From Prosopocoilus inquinatus (taxonomy: Eukaryota > Arthropoda > Insecta > Coleoptera > Lucanidae), in contig CM069876.1 in NCBI GenBank assembly GCA_036172665.1, positions 3,224,001 to 3,288,000 on the forward strand: a stretch of 64,000 nt of DNA. Direction: 5' to 3'. Position numbers and translations under genes: made by a program. A model generated the notes under the pieces. That model did not search any database. It had not been told where the DNA came from and saw only the letters and a list, made by a program, of their open reading frames with translations. This document shows positions 32,005 through 42,432 of this stretch, one piece after another. Positions within the stretch are counted from its first letter, which is position 1. Each line of letters opens with the position of its first letter.

Positions 32005-33247
32005 TTCATAATAAATGCCTTTTCTTAAAGTCTCTGCAAAACTGTTATTTCTGTAGGCGGAACATCATTTTCTTTGGTCTACTCTATGGCAACAATTAAA
32101 GCCATTACTGCTTCTTCATTCTTAACTGTTCTTCTAAATGGTTCTGGTCCATCGTCGCCGGAATCGTTTCGGATGTTTTCTTCTAAAGGGAGTAAATTTT
32201 CATCACCATAAATCCAAAACTGAACTTCGGCTTCTGTCGACACTTTTCCTTCGGCTTGGTGTACCTATACAGAAGAAACTAAACGTTTATACTACCTTGC
32301 CGAAATGATTTGTGATTTTAAAATGCTGAGAGGTAAATTTCCTTTGCCTTCATATTCATCGAGACCAATGACATCAAAGTTTTTTCCATGATTTGGATAT
32401 TGTAGCTGGGGAAATGCTTGAGAAAGCAAAAAGACCGTATCTCTTAAAGTTAAATACTTTATGAACTTAGAAATGTTATCTTCATCAGACGATAAAATAT
32501 GACGCAATAATTTTTTTCTATACGCCACTTTTGTTAACTGAATTATGTTCTGATCAAGAGGTTGAATGACGGCAGTTGTGTTTGGAGAAAGAAACGTAAT
32601 TGTCAATTCCCCCGTCTCTGTGTCAATTTTTTCTTCTCCTTGACCTTGACATTTGGCATTATCCATTATCACCAATACCTTTTCTTTTAAATTTTGACTT
32701 TTGAGAAAGCTTCTTACTTGTGTAACAAAGTTTTGGACCCATCCGTTAAAGATAAATGAAGTCATCCAAGCATGTTTTGGAGATTTGTAGTCGATAGCTT
32801 AATTCACATTTTTAAATGCCTTTCCATCAAAACCTACCACCTACAGACTCTTTGACAGAAAAAGTGAAACAGCAGATTGATTACTTGACATTCTTTCTCC
32901 AAAAACTTGGAGTCGTCTTAAACCATGTGTATATTTAAATTTGGTTAACCATCTTCTACTTGCTACAACATTGTCTTTGCCATATACTTCTGCATAGATC
33001 TTTTTCGCCATGGCAGCGAGCATGGCAAAAGAAACGGAAACATGTCTTGACCTTTGAGTGCGAAACCAGTTATACAATCGTTTTTCCATTTCTGAGTACT
33101 TTGCTCGATTTATTTTTCTTAATTTCGGAAATAGTCGACGTCCCAGCATTATATTTTTCTGACACCACTAACATCAGCCTCTAGCTTCTTCAAAATTTCA
33201 TACTTTCCTTTCATACTTAAAGTAACGTGTTTTCTCTTTGGAGCCAT
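32005..33247 (-). pseudogene. Jerky/CENP-B-like (pogo family) transposase pseudogene
   Basis: The gene starts at ATG 33247: MAPKRKHVTLSMKGKYEILK, then a shifted 'KYNAGTSTISEIKKNK', a psq-type helix-turn-helix. A CENP-B-type DNA-binding domain follows (33149-32841: 'WFRTQRSRHVSVSFAMLAAM', 'RRWLTKFKYTHGL'). A deletion then removes the segment with the first catalytic Asp and joins to 'AFKNVN'. The remaining DDE_1 core has VLVIMDNAKCQG (second Asp) and FLSPNTTAVIQPLDQNIIQ (third Asp). Past the stop at 32292 the C-terminal region continues in other frames ('AEGKVSTEAEVQFWIYGDEN', 'NEEAVMALIVAIE') to about 32005. Several frameshifts rule out a domesticated gene. Confidence 0.75.
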
Positions 33248-33439
33248 TTTGAATACTAACTGTTGTCAGTTGCAGACAAGTTAAAGCAAACATATTCCGT
33301 TTATCTAAATGAAATATGATAATCCCGAATAAGGAAAGCTTTCAAATAGGGACTACAAGGTACACAATCCAACAAGAAGTAGGTTCGAATTACTACATCA
33401 TCTGGATTGTTGGATATTCGGATTAACGAGGTATTACTG
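32005..33439 (-). mobile_element. pogo/Tigger (Jerky-like) transposon relic
   Basis: The right tip, read inward on the minus strand, is CAGTAATACCTCGTTAATCC, the CAGT..CCTCG..TAATCCG form of pogo/Tigger ends. TA follows at 33440-33441. A matching left end was not found, so that side is probably truncated. The interior is a damaged transposase gene on the minus strand. Confidence 0.65.
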
Positions 33440-33441
33440 TA

Positions 33442-34999
33442 TTGCCAAATTAGTATTTTGGGGAAGTTTTATATGACGAAATTGCAGTTTCATTTTGATG
33501 TTTTAAATCTCAGATGGTTTCTTCCGAGATTTATTCTTGACACTGTTTATTCATATTCTTCATGAGAAGTTTTCAGGAATTAATCCAGGTATGTTTAGTA
33601 TATTAGTTCAAGAGAATAATTAACAAATTACAAATAATTCTGTTGCATCGTTTTCAATTTTTGAGGACTAATACAAAATAAACTTCGATTTACTCACAAA
33701 AGCAAAACCAAAACCATCAGTTCTCAGCGAAAACCGTTGCTCTAAAACTAATCATATGTACAGTAGATATCATTCTTGTATTTATTTGTACTGTACTACT
33801 TGTCACTGGTAGTCAAATGGATCTTTAAATAGCATCGTATTAAGTTTCACAGATTAGGAATAAATTTTATAATTTTAAAGTATGTTCTGTTATAATGTTA
33901 CATTCATACGATGACAAAAAAATTCCGAGCAATTTATTAAACTTAGCGTAAGCATTTGTGTCTAAATTTGAAACATGATCTCGGCTTAGGGACACACATC
34001 TGACTTCTGATGTCCTGGGGAGGAGCACTGAAGGTTCTTTGCGTGCCATAACGAGCAGCGTTATACATGGCCATTTACCGCCCACATGGAAGCATCATGC
34101 AAACTGACACCAGGCTTGCCATTAGTGCAGTATCACGGTAACACCTCATACTTGCGGATACACGCGGTTCGAGTCACTTAAAACAGGCTTATTACGAGAA
34201 ATCTGTATTAATTGCGAGCGGTAACAATAAATATCTGCGCATTAACTTATAAATTGCGGCCACAAATCATTCGGATGCTGTGTAATTAGTTTAAACTAAA
34301 TCGTTACTAATAAATTATCGGTCGTTTTGCTTGTGATTACTGCACTAATAGTTGTGGAAGTTCGTTTGGCATGAAGTTGGATTTTAATTAATTAAAACTG
34401 TCCTCAATTACAGAAACCTTGCCAAATTATTAATAGCAAAGAGGAGAAAAACAAAGTTTAGGCAGCGTCATCGTGCGGCCACTTTTTGACCTAAAATTAT
34501 GTTAGAAAGACTTAAACTCTTATCTGTATACTCGATTTCGACGTAACCTCGTACAGGTCAGTTTGATTGACGTACCTCTCGAGTTATTACCTTGGTGAGG
34601 AGACCCCAAAGCGGGCCAAAACAGCTCTCCGGGATATGCTCGGAAAATCTCTTGCAACTGAAACTAATTTAGAAACAAATAAAGTACTTTAGACTTAAAC
34701 TCTACGAAAATAATTTATTGCAATTGTAAAAGACACACTTTTAAATATGGCTTTCTTCTGCTATTTTGAAATTCGTGTAACAATTTTGCTACGTGGAGGC
34801 CTTTTTCTACCACTTTGTAACAAAATTGATTTTAAATTTAACATCGCATCATAAGGACCCAAGATGACTACCCGTGTATAAGTATGAATCATGTATGATA
34901 TTTAAAATCTGTTACATGAATGTAATTTATTTCCACCACTGAGATGACCAAATCATCACCATTGACCATTTCATCGTATATACCGATTCTTTTAAATTA
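33442..34999. other. No gene recognised; possible Penelope-like motif at 34592-34635
   Basis: GTGAGGAGACCCCAAAGCGG followed by GCCAAAACAGC near 34594 has the GAAG..CCCCAAAGCGGGGCGAAAC form seen at Penelope-like ends but is degenerate. Nothing else was recognised. Confidence 0.4.
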
Positions 35000-35139
35000 T
35001 GTTGGGTCGTTATATTATAGAAATAAGGCCACTAATTGGGTTTAATCAAATGTGTAATTTACTTCTCATTAAACACTCTGATAAAACTTGTTTATCCCCA
35101 AAGCCTACTTTTTCTATTCCCGTATTCGGCAACCCAACA
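35000..35139 (-). repeat. Putative 3' LTR of the Ty3/gypsy element
   Basis: On the minus strand it begins TGTTGGGTTGCCGAATACGG and ends ACGACCCAACA, giving TGTTGGGT...ACCCAACA inverted tips over 140 bases. It begins exactly after a purine tract. The 5' LTR is not present in this truncated copy, so the length cannot be confirmed here. Confidence 0.6.
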
Positions 35140-35150
35140 CCTCCCCTTTT
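35140..35150 (-). promoter_or_regulatory. Polypurine tract
   Basis: The minus strand reads AAAAGGGGAGG immediately before the LTR TGTTGGG. Such a tract primes plus-strand DNA synthesis in LTR retrotransposons. Confidence 0.6.
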
Positions 35151-35901
35151 AAGAAATTACATGAAATAATTAAATAAGTAAATATTTCTTTTGGCGTGGT
35201 TATCATTAATTCTTTAACAGGTTGACGACTTCTACTAGATCTTCGAAGACTTGATTCTTCTGAAATAAGATCAGTATCTTCTTTTTCGTGCGGTGCTATT
35301 TCAGTAGCTAATTCCTTCGCTTGCTGAGGAACAGGAGTCTTTCTAGGAATGGGAATGGAGGAAACATTTGATGACATGAGCATTTGGTTCTGTGTTTGTT
35401 TTTATCAATTGGTTAACATGGAAACGGCGGGTTTTCTGATCATTTAGTTGTACTTATGAGCGCCGTGCTTAATATTAAATTGTTGATCCAAACTTGTTCC
35501 GAGTTTACGTCTACACAGTAACTCAACTGATGTTTTATTGTCGGGAAGCGCAGAATTTGGGATAATGGGATATGCTCCAGGAAAGATGTCGAGCGAATGT
35601 TGAATATTTCCGTCCCCTTTTAATTTGAGAAGTGCTCGTTTCAGCATATCAACAAATCGTTCCGCTTGTCCATTTGGTTGTGGATGGTACGGAGATGAGA
35701 AAATATGTTCAATTCCATTTTCTTGACAAAATATGTTGAATTCGTACGAACTAAACTGTGTTCCGATATCGCTGACAAATAACTTCTGGTAACCCATGTC
35801 GAAGAAAGAGTTTTCGAAGTCTATTAATTGTTGAGATTGATGTTGTACTTGTCATCGTGCAAATCTCTGGATGTTTGGAATAGGTGTCTACTACAACTAT
35901 A
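35151..35901 (-). pseudogene. Ty3/gypsy integrase core and C-terminal tail
   Basis: From 35901 downward the frame reads 'IVVVDTYSKHPEI' and 'TINRLRKLFFDMGYQKLFVS', then DIGTQFSSYEFNIFCQENG with the second catalytic Asp (N of DNG is I here), then SSPYHPQPNGQAERFVDMLK, which contains the catalytic Glu in QAERF. The frame ends at a stop at 35444. A later frame (35383-35114) ends the protein with 'EESSLRRSSRSRQPVKE', a usual basic tail. The first catalytic Asp region ('RIDLDYAG') lies on the far side of copy A near 37370. In life it would insert the cDNA into the host genome. Confidence 0.78.
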
Positions 35902-37329
35902 TCTTTTCAATTTCAAATTGAGACTAAACATATTCAAATTGAAAATAAACAAATTGAAATTGATACTATACAAATTCAAACTGGGATTAAACAAATTCAA
36001 ATTGGAACAATATATTTTAATTTAAAAAAATACAAGCTCGTAGGAAATAATAAAATAACGAAACGGAATATAACTATCTAATTAATAATTACTTATATGC
36101 CTAAATCAAAATTATACATCAATCATATTTAATGCATCAGGTATAAATCTTTGAATGTTTGCAACGAATCTTATGCAGTTAACTACGGTAATTTTATTCG
36201 TTATATTTTGTTGCACTATATTTTCTAATTTTTGTAGCCGATATTCCGTCTGCGCAATGTTTGCCCTGGCTTCACCTGCTAAAATTTGTGGCATTTGGAT
36301 TGCTAAGTCAGCTTTAACACCAGCTTTTAGACAAGACCACGCGAGTTCAATTGGATTCAACATCGAGCTGTAAGGGGAAAGTCTTAGCAAATAATTATCG
36401 GCAAATTCGTCCTCCCTAAAAACATCCTCAATTGAAGAATGACACGGAGCATTATCGATGACCATAACGACAGGTGTTTGATACAAATTTCGGGCATTTT
36501 GGAGGCATCGACGAATGAAATCATTAGCTTGCGGTTTTTTAAATGCCCCTTTTCTAATTTCATAATGTATTAGGCCCATGCTTCCAATACATCCGATAAC
36601 ATGAATATTTGACCCTCTACTCCATGCAGAAATATGAGTGCAGCGTGTGCCTTTCTTAGATCTTCCTTTTGTACGTGAAGTGTATAAATTAAAATTCCTT
36701 TCGTCCATGTAAACTGTTGGAATATTATCTGCTTGATAATCTAATAGCTGTCGAACAAATTCACATCTTTTGGTTTTGTTATCCGCACTATTTGCCCTTT
36801 CAGGTTCTTTTCTCACATTTTTTAAAGTATACATCAAACCATCCAAATGCCTTCGAAGGCATTCTATCGAGACAACAAGTTGATGTTCAGTTTGAAACTT
36901 CTCTTTCATTTGCTTTAATGTCATGCGCGGATTCTCTTCGATGTATTGTTCCATGAGATTATGGTGGTCATTAGCGATTTTTATTTTTCTTTTTCCACCA
37001 CGTGTATTTTCAGGTTCTTCCTGGTTTTTCACCCAACGATACACGGTTGATTTTTTCACTCCTAAGGTATTCGCTAGTATTCTCCAATCTTGGTTGTTAT
37101 TCTATAGGACACAGATTTGTTTCTTCATGGCATCAGCGTCCACTTTCTTAATGTAAGACATTTTTTGTGACCTTATTCAGTTTAATGTATATAGTTTAAT
37201 GGAATCAGAATTAAACACTTTTTTGAAATGACGTGACTTGTTTATCTCATTTTGAAATTGTTTATTCCCAATTTGAATTTGTTTGTTCCCAATTTGAAAT
37301 TGTTTAGTCCCAATTTGAAATTGAAAAGG
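35902..37329 (-). mobile_element. Tc1/mariner-superfamily element with tandem-repeat ends, copy A
   Basis: A 1,428-bp element sits between TA dinucleotides (35900-35901 and 37330-37331). The tips are TCTTTTCAATTTCAAATTGA and, inverted, CCTTTTCAATTTCAAATTGG. Each end is made of about 21-bp units of the form CAAATTGGGA.TAAACA..TT: five at the left, four at the right. The interior has one minus-strand transposase frame. It is nearly identical to copy B at 57100-58814 over the interior. Confidence 0.88.
36112..37161 (-). pseudogene. DD35E-type transposase of copy A, one early stop
   Basis: The start at 37161 (MSYIKKVDADAMKKQICVL) gives 349 codons. Codon 20 is TAG (37104-37102) where copy B has Tyr. 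An N-terminal helix-turn-helix ('WRILANTLGVKKSTVYRW') is followed by 'NPRMTLKQMKEKFQTEHQLV', a second one. The core has VYMDERNFNLYTS (first Asp), VVMVIDNAPCHSS (second Asp) and SPYSSMLNPIELAWS (Glu), with 35 residues between the second Asp and the Glu. The 36112-37059 frame is otherwise clean. It moves the element by cut-and-paste at TA if intact. A downstream Met (MKKSTVYRW) could begin a shortened protein lacking the first helices. Confidence 0.82.
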
Positions 37330-37369
37330 TATAGAACATTATTTTCTCGATATACTCACAGACCTGCAT

Positions 37370-38680
37370 AATCCAAATCAATCCGTTGCCAAGGAAAATT
37401 TGGTTTCAGCAGTTCGACAGTTCTGAGGTATTCGGGGTTGTTTGATTGCAGTGATACATGAAGAACATTGACATTGATTCAATTTCCTGATCCATGTTCG
37501 GCCAGGAGGCGTACGAATGAGCTAAGGATTTCATACTTCGTATGCCTGGATATCCACCACAAAGGAGTTTGAGAACCTTCTTTTGTAAAACAGTAGGAAT
37601 GATAACGCGATTATTGTAGAGGAGGCAATCTTTTTCGATGGTAAGACCGTCACGTCGTCGAAAGAAATGTTGCATACTATTCCAATTTGGTAACTACTTG
37701 TTGTTGGATGGCCATTCTATCTGTACGTACTGTTTCACCGTTCGTAGGAGTTTCTCCTCTTTCGTTTGCTCACAAAGCGTGTCGAATGTTACCGGTAGCT
37801 GAGATGAAATTGATGTAAAATCGAAATATGGTTGAATTGCTCCAATGAGTACGTGTTCATCTAAGGTTGGTCGATCTGAAATCAGTCGTGATAATGCATC
37901 AGCTTGTCCGAATTCAGTCGTTGTCCGGTATTCGATCATGAAGTTGTAAGCAATTATATATATCGTTGTAGACGATTTGCAGTATGAGTTGGTATGCTTT
38001 TCTTATTTCCAAAAATGCCAAGAAGAGGCTTATGATCAGTAAGTACCGTGAAGCGTCTTTCGTAGATCATCTTGTGGAACTTTTGAACGGCAAAAATTAG
38101 TCACAGTGCTTCTTTTTCAATCTGGCTGTAGTTCTTCTCGGCAGGTTTGAGAGCCCGAGCAGCATGAGTAATGGCCTTAATTTGTCCGTCTGGTAGACGA
38201 TCTTGAAATACAGCAACGAGTCCAAGATTTGAGGCGTCAGCAGCAACGATAATGTCTAATGAAGGTTCGTAGTGAGTAAGGAGAAGATCCGACTGAAGTA
38301 CATCTTTAATTTGCAGAAAATTTTGCTGACGTGCATTTGACCATTGCCATTTTTGAGTTTTTTTTTTTAAGTTTATCAAGTGGTTGGCGAATGTATCACA
38401 TTTTATTAACAAATACTTGGTAATAATTTACCAGACCAAAAAATGAAGAAAAGTTGACATATCTGTGGTTGGTGGTATTTTAGCGATTGCGATAATTTTA
38501 GCTGGTCTTTGGCGGCCTCCATTGCTGTGTGCAATATAACCAAAATATTTTATTGGTATCTTGAAGAAAGCACATTTTTGCATACGAATGCGAAATCCAT
38601 AGTCATGGATACGACGAAACACTTCAGGAAGACGTTGTTGATGTTCGTCAATATTTCCACTGACGATGACGTTTGAATGC
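37370..38680 (-). pseudogene. Ty3/gypsy RT thumb, RNase H and integrase zinc finger
   Basis: From 38680: 'VIVSGNIDEHQQRLPEVFRR' and 'KCAFFKIPIKYFGYI' (end of RT). Next are 'KKTQKWQWSNARQQNFLQIK' and VAADASNLGLVAVFQDRLPD with 'KNYSQIEKEAL' (RNase H, first Asp and Glu). 'RFTVLTDHKPLLGIF' (RNase H Asp) and 'EFGQADALSRL' follow. Then comes 'LKLLCGGYPGIRSMKSLAHS' with 'WPNMDQEIE' and 'MYHCNQ' (H2C2 finger with one Cys replaced), and 'WQRIDLDYAG' at about 37370, the integrase first Asp. Frameshifts lie near 38100, 37975 and 37690. The palm YVDD motif is not present, so the truncation lies just before it. Confidence 0.8.
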
Positions 38681-40729
38681 CGCCGAATTCTACTTATCTG
38701 AGTTAACTATTTGATTAAATCATTTTTAATAACGTTGTTGTAATGTGACGGTAGTGCATTTATTAAAAGATTAAAAGGTGTGGAAAACTCCAAAGAATGC
38801 GGATTTTCACATGCTTAATCTGTTTATTATGAATTTCTTTATCATTGAAAGTTTCTAATCTTGATTGATTTTAAATGTACGTTCATACATAATAAAACGT
38901 CTACTGTCCAAGTTTAAAAGCTATAAGAGAGTCTTATATTGTTGTAAACCTTAGTGAGAGATTTTTTAAAACATATCGCTATATAGCGTGACCCGAATGG
39001 ACTTAACTGTATTTGTAAACTTCATTATTTCGCATTTTAGTAAGAACAATAATTTTTCATGAAAAAAAAAAATCTTTTTTTAGGTAGTCCTCGGCCACTA
39101 ACAAAATTTCGAAAATAATATGCACGGTGTTTAGAAAACGAGACAACGTGAAATTTATTTACGAGTAAAGTACCTCTTATTTGAAAATAAAGTAAGATAG
39201 TACTGGAAAAAGATGTTTATAATGTCAATAGAAGCTTAAATGTCTAATCTGAACTTTGGATTTTAAAATTTAATTTGATTAAAGTACCGGTAGAAATTTC
39301 GAATTGATCACGTAGTTTTGCTTCGCAATAATCAAAAAATTTAAGAATAGCTAATTTACAAAGTCAAAAATATTGTCATTTCTTTCTTGCATGTATATTA
39401 TCAATACTTAAAACCATGAACTCTATATTATTTTCATCCATTCGTAATGAGCTATTTAATCGTGCAATAATATGTAGGCTGTTCCACGTTAGGATTGCCA
39501 TACTCTTACGGGACACTCTGTATAAGTCTAAATAATTTTAGGTTACGTTTCTAATCGATTTGTACCTATATTAGGACGTACACAGATTTTAAAAATCTTC
39601 AGTAGTAATGCCACAATTTTCCGGCCGTGCATTGTTGGTTCAACCTGTACGTGCCATCTTTCCTACTACTTCAGTAAATTATACAGGGTGTTTGGAAAAA
39701 ATAAAGTGAGTGTTCCTACAAAAATTTAATAACTTACAAGTTAGTGTTTCTCAAACCCTGAAATTGTATACCTGTCTACATTTTCTACTTTGATTGCCAC
39801 TTATAGTTGATAAAGAACGCAGGGAAGCTTACAAAATTTTATAATCTTCAAGTAAATTAAATCTGGAATACCTGTGTGTTTCGTTTTTTGTCTGTATTTA
39901 TGTTGTACATATACAGTTTAGAGCAAATATTTCATGTTTCAAATCATTTATCGCTTATTGATATAAACAACCATGATTTTCACTCGATTACATACTTCAG
40001 AAAGAAATAAGTTATAAGAGTAGGTACACAAGCCCAACGATAATATAAATGGCTACCAATATTAGTAAATAATTTATTTTACTTGATTATGTAAACAGGT
40101 ATATTAATACACGTCAAATTATATTCGAGATAAGTATCGCACGGCGTAATAAATCTCGCGGGTTAAACATATCCGATATGTCAAAACGTTTGCCATAAAT
40201 TCTCCTGACAACATATTTCTTATTGTTGTAAGCATTTCACCAAATAAAAATTGCGGGCACGGAAAATGTAGGTTGCTCTAATCGGTGCGACTCTTGCAGC
40301 CAGATAAATGCGATAAATTCTTACTGAGCTTGTGCAGAAAATTCTGCACACTTTGTCGGTTGGGATTGTTGATAATTTACATCCGGTCCGTTTTTATTTT
40401 TATTTGCTTGAATACGCGATAAAGAACACCTTGTAGACTTCGAAAATAACATTCTGAGAATACTATCAATGTGCAAGTTGCAATTATTTTTGCTGGAGTA
40501 ATTAACATCAGCATGTGTTCTTTAAATAGAGTGTTTATAATTATTATAATTATGTATGCTGGCACAAACTTGAAATAGTAATTCTGAAACTAATTAACTT
40601 TATCACTTCTTTCGTAGATTTTTAATTTTTCTGTTCTTTTGGTGAATGTGCCTTCGAACTGTGAGAATTTCGAATTTATTTTTGAAATTATCACAGCTTT
40701 CTACTGACTTGAAAACCTGTTACCATGTA
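38681..40729. other. No gene recognised
   Basis: A/T-rich DNA. ACAGGGTGTTTGGAAAAA near 39683 and GGGACACTCTGTATAAG near 39508 are phrases common at ends of insect repeats ('cagggtgt...'), but no paired ends were found. Short frames only. Confidence 0.45.
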
Positions 40730-42065
40730 CCGTGCCTTCAATCGAATTCCTCATTAAAGTGGGCTATGATGTCATTGTTTTTTCTCCTAAGATTTGCAGC
40801 ACTGATAGCTGTTCAATTATTTAATTAAACAAATGTCAAATTGACACTTTGTATTTTAATTAATTCAAAATGTTAGAATTACAGCAGAAAATATTTAGTG
40901 CTGAAAGTTATTTTCAAACCGGTAGAATAGAAAATGGACAGTTAGTTTATTCAATTAATCAGTGTGTACAGAAGTTTCGACTACAGAAGTTTCGACAGCA
41001 GTTTCCTAATTTTGCTATTACTTATGAACAGCTAGTTAAACATATCCATGCTTGTGTTCTTAAATTTCGTGAAACAGGATCACTTGGTTGCAAAACAGGG
41101 AGCGGAGCAGCTAAGAAAAGGACTGCAGCCTGCATTGAAGATGTTCGGGATCGAATGGAACATCTTCCCAAGAAATCTATTGCGAAACTTCCACAAGAAG
41201 TTCAGCATATCAGTGGGAACATGTCACATTATTCTTAAAAAAGACTTAAAGCTTTATCCATATAAGATTCAAGCAGTCCACGAAGTAAGGCCAGTAGATT
41301 TTCACAGAAGAACAGAATATTGTCAGTGGTTTCTTGATAACTTAAACAACGACGACATTCTTGACAAGTGTTTCTTTTCCGATGAGGCCTCTCTCAGGGT
41401 ATTTAAATAAACAGAATATGAGAATATGGTCAGCAGAAAATCCCCATGAATTTGTGGAAACTCCATTACATCCATTAAAAATTGGTGTTTGGCTAGCAGT
41501 GTCAAGAAGGCGTGTCATCGGACCAATATTTTTTAACGACTCAGTAACTGCTGAAAGATACCGTCATGAGTTATTAGAACCTTTCATTAATCAACTACAT
41601 GATGATGAACTTACAGAAGGGTTTTGTTTTCAGCAAAACAATGCTACTGCCCACACAGCTCATCAAACAATGACATTTTTCGATAATCGGATTGTGAATT
41701 TTCCTGCAAGGTCTTCGGATCTCACAATTATGGATTACTTCATTTATCCGCACATGAAAAACACAGTTTTCGAAGTACGCGCCACACAATCGAAAAACTT
41801 CGTGCGGGCATTACAGATGTGTGTGCTAACATAACCCCCGAACACTTAGCAAACGGGTTTGAAAAGATGAAACGCAGAGTACGCTTATGTATTCAAGCTG
41901 AAGGAGAGCACTTTGAGCATCTACTTTAAACTTTAATGTTGTGTTTTTATTTGATGGTATGATCAGTACTGACAGTTAATGACAACTGTTTTCTCTAGAA
42001 TTGTGTCGCCAACTTCGTAAAAAAATCACAGCTTACTTTAATGAGGAATTCAATTGAAGGTACGG
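40730..42065 (+). mobile_element. Mariner-superfamily element, copy 3 of 3
   Basis: The ends are CCGTGCCTTCAATCGAATTC and GAATTCAATTGAAGGTACGG, with TA on both sides (40728-40729 and 42066-42067). Total length is 1,336 bp. It aligns over its length with 16540-17861 and 27542-28884. Confidence 0.88.
40870..41929 (+). pseudogene. Mariner-superfamily transposase, copy 3, broken
   Basis: The start MLELQQKIFSAESYFQTGRI is intact. A 15-base tandem duplication inserts an extra 'LQKFR' near residue 38 (about 40970-41000). The frame shifts in 'EVQHISGNMSHYS' (about 41210). Eight bases are missing in 'DEAWFHLSG', so DEA runs straight into the next block near 41390. The second-Asp motif is FQQNNATAHT, with Asp changed to Asn. 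A deletion of about a dozen bases removes 'LQQI', and another frameshift follows near 41780. The natural stop is at 41927-41929. It is clearly dead by several independent changes. Confidence 0.85.
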
Positions 42066-42401
42066 TATTTCCTGCAATTATAAGAAACTTTACTTTATAT
42101 ATATACATATAAATTTAATTTTAAAGTATTCGAAGCCAAGTATTATATTATCCAAACAATCTTTTAATAAAAGTAGGCCATGAAAAACATTTATCTCAAA
42201 CGTTTACTACAACAATTTATGCTGCAATTCTAGCTTGATTGTAAGCGTAGTAATTCCCCATTTAGTAAAATTTATTGTACAACCAAATTTGAATATTTTA
42301 TTAAAAATTGAATTTAAGATTTGCCAAAAGGTTGCAAAGCAGAATCTAATAAGCCAGAGCATGTATATCATGTAGACGTCAAAAGCCAAGCATGTAAACG
42401 T

Positions 42402-42429
<28 letters not shown>
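42402..42429. repeat. (TA)n microsatellite
   Basis: Fourteen perfect TA units. It lies in non-coding A/T-rich sequence about 340 bases right of mariner copy 3. Confidence 0.9.

Positions 42430-42432
<3 letters not shown>

Larger units (their letters stand above)
35000..38680 (-). mobile_element. 5'-truncated Ty3/gypsy retrotransposon, split by DNA transposon copy A
   Basis: Reading down the minus strand, the order is RT thumb, RNase H, H2C2 zinc finger, integrase core, C-terminal tail, polypurine tract and one 3' LTR. This is the Ty3/gypsy pol order. Gag, protease and most of the RT palm are missing. DNA transposon copy A (35902-37329) sits just inside the integrase core. Wording such as 'AADASNLGLVAVF' and 'ALKPAEKNYSQIEKEAL' recalls the mag / K02A2.6-like group. 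Confidence 0.85.

Noticed and set aside
32005..33247. Domesticated host Jerky-type gene
   Set aside because: Several frameshifts, loss of the first-Asp segment and a transposon tip beside it indicate a dead transposon.
36155..37156. Plus-strand frames over copies A and B (also 57521-58597)
   Set aside because: Shadows of the minus-strand transposase; they repeat in both copies because the DNA does.
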